The notes below the pieces were generated by a model, which saw only the letters and a program-made list of their open reading frames with translations, searched no databases and was not told the DNA's origin. A stretch of 64,000 bases of DNA, from positions 992,001-1,056,000 of the forward strand of contig WBMQ01000001.1 of NCBI GenBank assembly GCA_016630905.1, written 5' to 3'. The stretch's first letter is position 1. The number at the start of each line of letters is the position of its first letter. Shown in pieces: positions 1 through 10,846 of this stretch. A program made the position numbers and the translations under genes. This stretch comes from Capillidium heterosporum (taxonomy: Eukaryota > Entomophthoromycota > Entomophthoromycetes > Entomophthorales > Capillidiaceae).

Positions 1-321
1 GTCATTGTAAGTTGGAGATTTTGGTTTCGCTTGAAAAGGTGAATTTAGGTTTGAGCGTGACTAATGCATTTTCTAGGATTTGGTGGCACAGTTTTAAAAT
101 TCTGATTAAAGAAGTGCAAACTTCCATTTGGATAGTTGGTATCAGATATAATGGAAACATAAATTGTATCATAAATGTATAACAAATATACATGTTTAAA
201 TTTCCCAAATATAAAAGCAGCATATTTATAAGAGTTATGAATATTTTGAAAATAGGAGAATATATAGTATATCCGATTTTTAATAAGGGTTCTTCAGATT
301 AGTAGTTAGACTCTCAGAGCT

Positions 322-1307
322 TTAACCAGGTGGTAGGGCGGTAACATCGACTTCAGGTTGGCTTTCATCTTTATTCCCATCCTTCAAATGAGTGTCATCT
401 TCCAATTCCGCTCTAGGTAGTACCATAGCACCTAAAGTACAGATGAGTACGTTTAGAATTTAAAGTAAATTTACCTGATCGTGCCGCTTCCAAAACTCCA
501 AACGGCTTCACCAAAGTTAAAAAGTTGGTAATTCTCTCACTTTTAGCACACAATTCAACAACTGCCGAAGTGTGGCCAACATCCGATATCTTGCCACCGA
601 ACAACTTGGTCAGTTGGGTTAAAGCCGCCAACTTGGTACTCACCTGAGAAATTTGGCTATTGACATCTAGCTTCTATGGCATAAAAGTTAGTTACTTTTT
701 AAAAAACTAGATACCTCCAAGCTGGGTTCTACATCCATCAAATTGACTTTGACCATCAACAGCTCTCGCTCCAAAAGTTTGGTCCCGCTGTAATCGATTA
801 CCGCGTATACTGGTATCTTTTTTTATTAAAAGCTGCTTAAGTAATTAGATTATTGATTTCAAATTTACCAGATCTTGTAGCTGTCGAATAGCTTGTTGCA
901 CCTTATCCTTAGGTTCGTTTAAGACAATAGTCATCCGTGATAGATCAACGACGTCGGTTGTGCCACACAAGATGGAGTCGATGTTGAATTTTCGGGCTGC
1001 TAAGATGGAAGCTACCCGCGCCAATACTCCCGGTTCATTACGAACTAGGCAATTGATGAGGAAGCGTTGCTTGTTGTATAGGTGCTGTGGGGGTGGTGTA
1101 TCATTTAAAATAGTTTGGACCGCCTCTTGCACCGATTTTTCAATTGGAGGGTCTGAATAGGAAAATTTGAATTTGGGGGTGGTAGTGGTCAGAGTACGGT
1201 GGACCTATTTAAATAGAGTTAGTAAATTGTAGGTGGATAGAAGGGTAGGTTGCCTTGGGTATGGACCTCGTACTTAATTTCAAAAATTGAAATGCAAACC
1301 TGGACAT
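322..1307 (-). CDS. ILV6: Acetolactate synthase regulatory (small) subunit, copy 1
   Basis: Regulatory subunit of mitochondrial acetolactate synthase, first common step of valine/leucine/isoleucine synthesis; in the family it binds valine and stimulates the catalytic subunit. Exons on the minus strand: 1204-869, 816-715, 673-475 and 431-322, all with GT-AG introns. The exon at 1204-869 carries the ACT-domain core (LVRNEPGVLARVASILAAR) and the next exons carry ERELLMVKVNL and AKSERITNFL; the C-terminus LPPG is typical of fungal Ilv6. The first exon is uncertain: an ATG at 1307 starts MSRFAFQFLKL, a plausible mitochondrial presequence, with a 69-nt intron (1273-1205) containing TACTAAC. That join leaves the frame one base out; skipping one base at a zero-frame UGA (about 1142) restores it and gives about 259 aa. 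A second copy lies at 18876-19923 with the same exon pattern. Confidence 0.85.
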
Positions 1308-1451
1308 ATTTTTGATAGTAAAGCTATCTACAACTTACAGGAACTTATCTTTATATATATCGACTTATCTACCTTTCTATCCCTACAACGAAAGACTTGA
1401 CCTTGATCCCAAATACTCAAAAAGATAGGAACCTATCCAGGCTATCTTTCA

Positions 1452-1462
1452 CCTTTATATAG
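1452..1462 (-). promoter_or_regulatory. TATA-like element upstream of ILV6 copy 1
   Basis: Read on the minus strand the bases are CTATATAAAGG, about 145 bases upstream of the proposed ATG at 1307. Similar TATA boxes stand before several other minus-strand genes of this window. Position and sequence only. Confidence 0.4.
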
Positions 1463-2467
1463 TGCAAATTGTGATTTGACTGTCATTTATGCAAATTGAA
1501 CAAGTTTCGTTTGTAGTTTGAATCCCACGTCACACCTAATCACCCCTTCCTAGATCCATAGGTTCAGTGAGAGATAAGATTAAAATGGCTGAAATTTAAA
1601 GTAGTTCATATCCGCTATCTCTTGTTGCTATTTCACATGATGCACCTCTACTTTGAGCAAAGGATTTTGACAGTATGTCTATGGATAAGAGTATAAGGTA
1701 GGTTTAGAAGGAAATAGAATTCCTACTTAATAGATAGAAATCGCTTTGTTGATCTAAGTATCTTGAAGTGCATTTCACTTAAGCTTAAAGTAAGGTACTG
1801 TATAAAAAACTTTAGTACGTTGGTCTAGCTAAGTTGTGAAATCTAGTTAGTGATATCTGCTTTAATATTAAAACTTGCTATATTGATGTTAGATATTTTT
1901 CCTCTATAGCCGAATTCACTTTGTTTGATTCGATATACTTTTAGCTTTGTGATGGTATTATGGCACACTAGTTTTTTAAGCATGCTAAATTTCAAACTAA
2001 TAATCCATATTCCATGAGGCATCACTATTTTACATATCGAATCAATATGCCATCAACTAAATATTCTACCTTTACGTATAGTTTCTCAATCACAACTTAC
2101 ACAAGCATTCAACATCGCCTACTTTATTGAACTCTTATAGAGTGTAAATATTATAAATGCTACTTTTAGATACAACTTTATATATAAAAGCTAATATGCT
2201 TTGAAGTATTGGTGGATTAGTTATAGCTTTGTATTCGATTTGAATCGAGTAAAATCTACCTTTAGTTTCAAAAGTAAGCCAAATGAAAAATTGATTCATG
2301 CATAGGTTTTCAAGATAGAAGCATTTCACTATTTAGAAAATACTGGCAAATTTGACAGAAAATGCCTTAAATAGCTTGCCACTAAAAATTACATATACTT
2401 ATATCTCTAAAATCTAAATGAATATATATAATCAATTATTTTACTATTAAAAGAAATCCAAGCCAAC
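1463..2467. other. Intergenic, nothing recognised
   Basis: AT-rich spacer between the 3' end of the protease gene and the promoter of ILV6 copy 1. Two short minus-strand open frames (1843-2025, 2135-2329) have low-complexity content and no family resemblance. Confidence 0.6.
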
Positions 2468-3266
2468 CTAGCCTCTCTTTACAGTATTCGAAGCGCCTGT
2501 ATTAGCTGCGATAAAATCCTTAAATTTGTATAGCTTAGTATAGACACCAGGAAGGTCGGGTCTAGCACAACCCTTACCCCACGACGTAATGCCTATCAAT
2601 TTAGTCTTCTTTCCTTCTATGAAGATAGGACCCCCTGAATCCCCATAGCAAGCAGTCTCTACCACCTTCAGGATATCCAGCACAGAACATAGCAGCAGCG
2701 TTGACGGCCAAATTCACCTTTTGATAATTCTTAATACACTTTTTGGTATCGTAGGTTGGCACTTTGACCTCCATAAGTTTGATAGACCCTGATCCATCTT
2801 CATTAGTGTTACCCCATCCAATAGCGTTTAAGAGGACACCCCTGCTTTCAGCGATGGTTCCATCATCGATGACTACATCGTAGCTTTTGAGGCCAAAACT
2901 CCCCTTTATCTTCCAGATGGCAATATCATTGAGATCGTCCTTGGTAGAGTCGTATTTGGGATGTTTGATGCGATCAGCTATCTGGTAGCGAGTACTTTTT
3001 TCTTGAGCGGTCGACAAACTTAAATCGTGGCGATGGGAAACTACCGTCCAATATTCGTCTTGGTATAAGGTACAGTGGGCTGCTGTGATTACAGTATCTT
3101 TGGTATAGATGGTACCACCACACTTGTGGATTTCGTTCAACTGTAAACTGACTATGAACGGGTACTTGAATTTAGGATTGACTTCATACCCGCCTACTAT
3201 ACGTGGATCGGAATCGAGCTGACCACTTACGACAGAGAGAATTAGGGCTACTAAGGAAAGTTTCAT
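2468..3266 (-). CDS. Secreted trypsin-like serine protease (S1), frame interrupted once
   Basis: Chymotrypsin-fold S1 endopeptidase, predicted to be exported. Residues 1-15 form a signal peptide, followed by a short propeptide and the activation site PRIVGG (IVGG from residue 23). Catalytic His is in TAAHC (about 64), Asp in NDIAIWKI (about 115) and Ser in GDSGGP (about 210). The Asp just before ACYGDSGGP predicts cleavage after Lys/Arg. The gene has no introns. The frame breaks near 2654: [11 protein letters not shown] is in one frame and ACYGDSGGP in the next, with exactly one surplus base (GAC-T-GCT-TGC). Without it the protein is 265 aa, normal for the family. Read literally, the protein would lose the catalytic Ser, so this is either an inactivated copy, an assembly error or a +1 frameshift site. 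Confidence 0.85.
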
Positions 3267-3320
3267 TTTGATTGTGAGAGTTTGGTGCTATATTTGTAGG
3301 CTGATTGTAGGATTCGTCTA

Positions 3321-3328
3321 CTTATATA
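3321..3328 (-). promoter_or_regulatory. TATA box of the protease gene
   Basis: TATATAAG on the minus strand, about 55 bases before the protease ATG at 3266. Confidence 0.5.
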
Positions 3329-4976
3329 CACCTACCTAACATAGATCGAATATAGGTATTCTAATTATACACTACTATCATATACAGAGGCTATAGTGAT
3401 GATGGCTCCTAGGAAGAGTCACTGCAAGGTCATGAAAGAGTTGAAAAAGTGATACTCTTGATCATGCAAGAGAACTGGTGAGTAGCTTACAGCTTATAAA
3501 TAGATAAATTTTTATTTTATGTGCACCTGACAGTTGTACTTGCAAATATATATCTAAATATCACTCATATTTTTAAAAATTTCAGGTCCGCTCCGAAAGT
3601 TGGGTACCTGGTCTTGGTCAGTTGTTCTGAAAATATTGTATCATAAGACCTAAACTTTTGGAGGCGAGTACCACTTGTAATTTTTTGCTGATACTAATGC
3701 AGATCAGCCCAACATTTACTATTAGATAGAATGTGCAAGGATAAGCCCGGTTAGAGATATATTGAAGTAGGAGATGGGATAGATGTTTATTTTCTTTGGA
3801 GTAAAGTTGAAGTTGCTTATTTCATACACCTACCTTATAGACAATAGCTAAAACTGTGTAGGGGCTATATATAGCATTTCAATAATAATAAGAATAAAAT
3901 TAATCAGATCATGTTATGCGAACAAAATTGTTTGAAAAAGTTGCAAGGAAAAATCGATTAAAAGCTTCAAGTTATAAACATTTTTATTAAGCTTTAAAAA
4001 AGTACAGCTATATCTTTGATATAGCATACCAATAAACTATATATTATATACATAGCTTAATTTAGTTGTTATAAATAGAGGGATGAATTACTTTAGCCCT
4101 GTACTTCAGCTGAATAACGTGATTGATGTTTGGCAAAGGTACCTTCGTTCCAAAGCTGATATTTCGAGATGATGTTTAAAATTTGGCTATCCGCCTTATC
4201 ACCTAATCTTACACTTCGCTCAAGCACTATCAGAATTAAAAGATCACTATATTTTAAACACAATATAGGAATATCCGACTATATTATAAGATGAATCACT
4301 GGATAGTGCTTGTATGAGCTATCAAATTCCAACTGAACCTGTATACCATTTGACTCATCTGGGTAATAATATGACATTCTAATTAAAATATATATTCCAT
4401 ATTACTGGTATGATACTATCACCTTTAATTAGTTCTAGATACCTCATTAGCTTTAGAATGAATCCCGATATATACGATAAGTTGAAAGATTTTCAAGACT
4501 ATGAAATTTGCTAATTTCTTTAACCTGGGAGAGATAGTAAGCTTGTATATATTTAAAGTATATTTCATTTTAATACTCTTGGAACTTTAAGCTTTTCAGT
4601 ACAATGCCATCTTCACTTAGAGGTTTTTATAGTCTGGATTACGACTCAATAAGCAATATAAACAACTCAACCTAGGTTGGGAAATAGGACATCTCAAACT
4701 AAGACTTACAAATATCAGAGATTTTGATGATGATTTCTTCTAGGAAAAACACTATATTCAACTTGTATCGCATATTCTTTTAAAACGATATCTACTAATT
4801 ATACAATACATATAATGGAAAGTATGCTAAATACAAATACCTCTAACGAGATAAAGTTTAAACTTTCCAGATTTTATTTGTAACATGCGGATGATATAAG
4901 AATCCGGTATATTGTAGGGAAGGGATGCTAAACTAGTGAGTTATTTGAACTAACCAAACTTGAACTGAGAATAAAA
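3329..4976. other. Intergenic, nothing recognised
   Basis: About 1.6 kb of AT-rich sequence upstream of the protease gene and downstream of the prephenate dehydratase gene. No open frame or RNA gene stands out on either strand. Confidence 0.6.
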
Positions 4977-5985
4977 TTATAAACCGACGGGGGCCAAGCT
5001 CTCACTAACCTTGGGGAAATGTCTATTTGAAAAATTAGCTACAAAGTCGATATAGTTGAAATTTACCTTGGGTAGGAACCTAAGTAACGTACATCGGTGG
5101 AGAACTCCTTCAAGTTATTGAAGACCGAGTCCAAGTTCAAGTTGACTTGAGGAGCACCATCAACTTCGACGACCATGGTGTACTCCCAGGCCGAACCTTC
5201 GCGGACCGAACGGACGCTGGCTCTGGATTCGATTTTGAAGATGCTGTTAAATAAAGTTAGTAAAGATGAAGAAAGTACGAACCTTACTTGATGTCACGTA
5301 AAGAGAAGACAGAGAAGACCTTCATCAAAGTACCAGGAACATTCTTCAAGGTGATGGCGAACAGAGTCTTGGGCAACTGGTGACGTTCAGGCAAAACAGC
5401 GTGGTCGGCGACCAAGAAGTACCTCGAGTAGTTGTGCTCGGGGTGGTCACCCAAAGGCCCACTCAATTCCTTCAAACCGAAGATCTTGCTCAGAGCTTTG
5501 TCACCGACAATGGCGGTGTTCTTGTGCTCACCCTTGGCAATGGCCTGGTACAAGCTGACCAAGTTGTTGGTCGACTTGAAAGCGACGTCATTGCCGAAGC
5601 TGTGCAACTTCTTCTCGACGTTGGTCTGGTAGTGGCTGACGTAGGTCTTGCATCCGACAACTTCGGTAACATCCTTGAGTTCAGTACCTTCGTGGCCTAG
5701 GATGTAGGGTTGGATGGGGATGGAGACTTCGTTGATGACGTGGAGGTGAGGTTTGCGGATGAGGAAGTCCAAAGTAGTGAGATCGGAACCTTGGACACTG
5801 TTTTCGAAGGGGAGGATGATGTAGTCGACCTCCTTGTTCTTCAAGGCAAGTTCCAACGAGTCGAGGTCGTCGTACTTGTGGGTGGAAACCGACTTGGTGT
5901 TCAAGTTCAAGTTCTGGGTAGCTAATTCACCCTTGTAGCATTCGCTCGACAGGTATCCGATGGTGGAGGAGGTGGCTTTGGACAT
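4977..5985 (-). CDS. PHA2: Prephenate dehydratase
   Basis: Converts prephenate to phenylpyruvate in phenylalanine synthesis; cytosolic in fungi. Exons 5985-5288, 5243-5067 and probably 5022-4977 give 306 aa. The catalytic PDT domain shows GYLSSE near the N-terminus, LPFENSVQGS (the effector and substrate loop region) and a C-terminal ACT domain in which LKNVPGTLMKVFSVFSLRDIN joins IFKIESR across the first intron. The conserved GSYP motif follows at the end of the second exon. The last 46-nt exon is inferred from a 44-nt intron with a good donor (AAG-GTAAAT) and TTCAAATAG acceptor. If that intron is retained, TAA at 5063-5065 ends the protein 13 residues earlier, so either C-terminus is possible. 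Confidence 0.93.
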
Positions 5986-6078
5986 GTTGGATTGAAGTTG
6001 GTACTTGAAGGTTATAAAATTTAGATCTGAATTTTGGTTCAGTTGATTAGATTAGATAGATCGTGGTGGGTACTGCTT

Positions 6079-6087
6079 CCTTTTATA
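6079..6087 (-). promoter_or_regulatory. TATA box of PHA2
   Basis: TATAAAAGG on the minus strand, about 95 bases before the ATG at 5985. The intervening leader is pyrimidine- and A-rich. Confidence 0.5.
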
Positions 6088-9000
6088 TGGAGCTGGAATC
6101 GAGTTATGTATGGAATGGCATTTTAGCCTGAAATTTATATCTGTTTGGTAAACTTGAAAGTTTCAAACAAGTTAAACTACAACTTCGGTTCAAACTAAGT
6201 GCAGTTGTAGCCAATGAAGATGCTCTTCTTTCGATTAAATGACGTTACTTTCCAACTCCACCTTGGAAACTTTTTTACCCAAGTCGCTAAATTGAATAAT
6301 CAGGTGGAAGATTACGTTGTCGTGTAATTATAAACGCGACATCAGGCTAAAAGGTCCATTTCCTGCTTAAAACTTTTAAATCAATGAAATCTATAATAGA
6401 TTTAGCGTAGTTCATTGCATTTGTCTATTGGTTTGCCTTACTACTAATACTACATAAGCACCAGCTAAATAACCTTTTTCCCTGGGCTAAATCGGTGGAG
6501 TATTAGGAAACTTTACCCTACGATTATTTGATAGCAAGCTTTAACTTATCAACCAGGATAACCTTGGACTTCAGTATGCTTTCTAATGGCCATTGGTATC
6601 TACCTTGCTACTCATAAGATACTCCCAGATATATGGAGCCCAAATGGGCAAATGGTCATGAAGGGCTGGACGGGACTTTCCTAACTAGCTGATAAATAAG
6701 TACCTCTCCGATGCTTCTATCGTGCTACCATTGATTAATAAAGATATCGAAATAGACATTTCGGATATATATTAATAAAAGTAAGATCTTACGACTAATC
6801 CAAATCGAACGTTTGGATAGATGATAAGGAATAAGGTTGAACAATTTATAAAGCAACGCAATACATCAATACTTAGGGATCTTACCTACCTGTTCTAATA
6901 TTTACTGGTTAGTTTACCGATGTAGGACTAAGGATATCTTTAACCTCTACCCTAGCCCTAAATAATACAAGTGCTTTCAATATATACTTGAGCATGAAAT
7001 TAACTATCAAACCACACCCTAACAAGTATACATCTGACTTCATTGAAATACAAGCTGATTAAATGTCCAATGATGATGTACTTGGCTATTTGTAATTGTA
7101 AGGGAAACTTTTTGATAAGCATCAAATGGACATATCTACAAAGAACATAGACTTTGTTAAAAGATACGCTAATATGAGTTGGAAAATAGCAAACTAGTCT
7201 TAATTGTGGCAATGTATATATTTCAAGTATAGCAGCTTAGATGTTGGTAGCCAAAATTACAAAACCTATGGTATATATGGAACATATTTGACCTATCTTA
7301 AAAGTACTCTTGGGAATTGAATTGGTATCGGGACGATTAGCTAATAGCAAATTTACTTATGGCTAAAATCCATCTACAGCTCTACCATTTGAAAACTTCA
7401 CTTTTCCTGATAGAACTAAAAATTAATGCTATACTTATTGATGAGATGCAGATCTATAGCTACTTGTTATAAGATATGTTGTGAAAGTACGTTTCTTGTA
7501 CAAGCTAACTTGATTTTATAATGAAGGCATGGGTGAAATTGTATATACTACTACTTTATATTGAAACTCAATATACGTTAATAAACATTTTCATTTGACT
7601 TTTCTAATTACTATCAAATGGATATATACAATCAAATGTGCTGGGTCGGCATATAGCTATAATACAAATGAATATCATAGTTCAAATGAACTACTTTTAC
7701 AATTGTTACTTTTCATGTCACTGGTAACTGTCAACATTAATCTATTTAATATCCTATGCTAAGTTGAGATTTTATAAGAGTACTATATGCTCAGGTTAAA
7801 ACTAGTAGAGATACTAAGGGTGACAATAGTATTTTCAAATTATGTAAAAATGTGGCTTTCATAGACGTACACTTGGTAGAAAATATTAAAGCTAAGCTAT
7901 ACAAATGTGTGCTATTGTTCACATGTATGTCGATGTAAAATGTATTTTATTAAAACTACATTTATTTAACACTATGAACTAAAACCTTGTACTTCTGGCT
8001 TTTGTATAATAGCCTTTTAGGCTGCATGTTATGGTTGCACCTAGCAATCAAAAAGTTGAAAATATTCTCATTACCAAGATATTTTATTAGCTTTCGTAGG
8101 TTATCTACATCGCAACCTTTGAGATTTACTTTTCTAATAATCAGATATCCAAATGCTTCTACAGTGTCAATTTACAGGGCATATTCATCCTTGGATTGTA
8201 ATTCCTCTAAACCGTCAACTACCTCATATCAAAATCGATGGGCTATTTAATATTGGTATTAGCGACATTCCAAGATTATTAAGTTTATCGACTGAATGGC
8301 TTACTATAACATCAAGAAGTTGCTACTTGTACTATCCTCTACACGCATTGTATGGGGACTTGAATGAAAGTGGATCTGCTGTTGGCTTTATATCTAGGAA
8401 GCTGTAGCTTAGATTTCAAACGGTAAAGTTATATTGAAATTTTAAAGCCCACGTTTAGAGGAAATATACATTATAGACTTTACAAGTCTTAAGGCTTCTT
8501 ATCACTACATTACTTTTGACTTACATTTTTACCTTATTCATCAAATTTGAAAATCTAATAGTTCCACCATCTAAGCATCAACACAAGGAAAAGTACCTTA
8601 CAAGTTAAGTATAATGCTGCTCAAATCAGGGGTTCGTATACCACTACACCGCTACAGTGAGATATGATGAGAGGATTTTGATGATAGTGATTTTTTTAGT
8701 CAAATATGCATCCAGTGGGTTCGGAAAAATGAATTCTTTGGCATAAACATCCATCAAGCGAGCACCTTGGAAAGCTTTAGTCAAGAGTTGTTGAGGGTAC
8801 TGCTATCGTAATCTTTGCCAAAAGTAGGGAAATTTGATATGGGGTCATAGGTAGCTTTAATTTAAAATTAAGTGCGGTTCCTTGAGTAGAAGAAGGATAT
8901 TCCTGCAATTAACCTACTCCTATACCCATATGACTATAAGTGTAGATGGTGTATCCGATATCTTAGGTACCAATCGACATATCTATATGTAGAGATAACT

Positions 9001-9411
9001 GGATTTAAATAAATTTCGACATATACCCAACTTTGAAATCCAAAGCCAGCTGTAGAGCAGAAATGGACATAGTCTATTTTTTGGAAATCCAAGCTAGATT
9101 TGAATGGGTAGGAGATTCAAATTGGAATAGATATTTACAAAGTGGATGCTAGATTTGATCCCACGGTCTACACTGCAATCCATCCTCAATTCTAGTGGAC
9201 CATTTAACATCTAGGTTTGGAAATCAGTAGGAAGAGAGGTGAGCTGAGTGTCAGTTTTGTTGGTGTTAACAGATTACAGGTTCACCATATATTCTTTTTA
9301 AATAAATATATAACATAGCATATAATATTCAAATAAATACTTTAAAAATTCAAAACACCAATTAATATAAACTCTATATGTATATTTTAATAGTCATACC
9401 AAAATTGTGTT
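6088..9411. other. Long intergenic region
   Basis: 3.3 kb of AT-rich sequence with no supported gene. Two overlapping plus-strand open frames (7987-8250 and 8153-8407) lack recognisable motifs and coding-like composition. A short tRNA-like A-box near 8630-8670 on the minus strand was examined and dropped. Confidence 0.55.
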
Positions 9412-10846
9412 TCAGTTCATGTGCTGCTTACGAGTAGAATCGCCTAGGCCATCTGATGAGAAATCTTGGTGCCAAATAGCCTCGACTCCAATATCGCAAT
9501 CCAATTTGTCGTTACCTTCGGGGGGCCAGCAATTGTTGGGACACGAGTAGATGAGGTATGTTCCAAAGTCAATCGAGTTGATGCTGGTGTGGTCGATAGG
9601 TAGGCGGTTCAACATCTGTGGCATGATCTAACAGAGAGCTGAGAAATTATCTTTTAAGTCAAGTTACCTGGAATTCGAAATGACGTTCCAAACCGCAGGA
9701 TTGGCACAGTAGTATGTCGCTGGGTTCTGGCTTCCCTAGGTCACTTACCCACAATGGCTCCACCTGTTGATCCCTATATTGAGTCCTACAGTATCTAAAA
9801 CATTTTTAATATTTTGGAGGATGGTAAAAGCACCTTAAAACTTGAGCTGGATCTAGCTCCACTCGTTTCTGGAAGGATAAAAAGGTCTGGTCGACGTCCA
9901 CTTTGGTGTTCTCGTATTTCTCGTCCCCAGCTACCATGACCTGATTCTTACTAGTGTCATCAGCAACTGTCATCTCTTCCATCAGGTTGGCCAGCTTGCC
10001 TTCGGTCGCCTCCTTGATCTCCTCTGGAGTACGCTCAGGTTCACAATAGATGAAGTACTGAGGGAATCCAGTTTTGTTGATTCTTTGGTTGAATTGGTAC
10101 TCTGGACTTGCTAGGAAGTTATTCGGATCGGAGTGGCTAGTAATCTTATCACATAGGGTGCGATGGTCTCCCTTCGACCAGTCATATACCTGGTGCTCCC
10201 TGCTGCAGTAGTGTACTTGGTGGCACTTGCTGCATTTCTTGTCACCTTGCAGCCCACAAACCCAGCATAGTGAAGGCACTTTACAGTAAAGTTATTAGAT
10301 GGTAAATTTTAAAAAAGTACTTGTTGTGCCAGCTTTTGCTCGGTAGAGCCCATCTTCACCAGAGTTCTCCACCTTTTCGTAGTAGGGATTATCTTCGGGA
10401 AGTTGTGAACGTAAAACTTTTATACTAAATTTATTTAACAACAGTACAAAATATTATTTTACCTATTCTTCCTATCTTTATGTAAGCAGCTACCATTCTT
10501 ACAGATGAAGACGTATAGAACTCGGTGGAAAGCAGTATCCGGGTAGTCTTCGGGTGTATAAATCTGCATGAAAAAGGTAAGACTCTTACGACACACGCTA
10601 CACCTCATCTCCTCATCTTTGGGTACGTTCTTTGGATCTAACCAAGCCTTGCAAAAGATAAATTTAAAGAGTTTGAAACTAAATTACTGGAAAGCCTCCC
10701 AATCGCGTTTGAAATACTAAACCAGGTCCTAGTTCGAAATCGGTACAATCTTCAGTAGTAAATCCTAACTGCACTACACTGTCGTCGTAGTTCTCATCTT
10801 CGAAATCTCGTTCCTCATCGATAGTACTGATGGAATTTCTCGTCAT
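9412..10846 (-). CDS. TSR4: PDCD2/Tsr4-type protein with MYND zinc finger
   Basis: Members of this family are chaperones for ribosomal protein uS5 (Rps2) and act in 40S subunit assembly. Six exons: 10846-10688, 10647-10463, 10424-10321, 10278-9834, 9794-9668 and 9627-9412, summing to 411 aa with every phase consistent. The N-terminal part has GGFPAWLDP and paired CxxC zinc ligands (RCSVCRKS). A MYND zinc finger follows (CWVCG, CSKCH, HYCSREHQ, DHRTLC). The C-terminal PDCD2_C domain has QVLRYCR, CQSCGLERHFEFQ and MPQMLN. The MYND insertion makes it resemble animal PDCD2 more than PDCD2L. The symbol follows the yeast orthologue and is inferred. Confidence 0.93.

Noticed and set aside
7987..8407. 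Two overlapping plus-strand open frames
   Set aside because: Composition matches the spacer, no motif, no splice-consistent extension.
8630..8675. tRNA-like A-box on the minus strand (GGTGTAGTGGTATACG)
   Set aside because: No B-box (GGTTCGA-type) at the right distance and no acceptor-stem pairing; a cloverleaf cannot be drawn.
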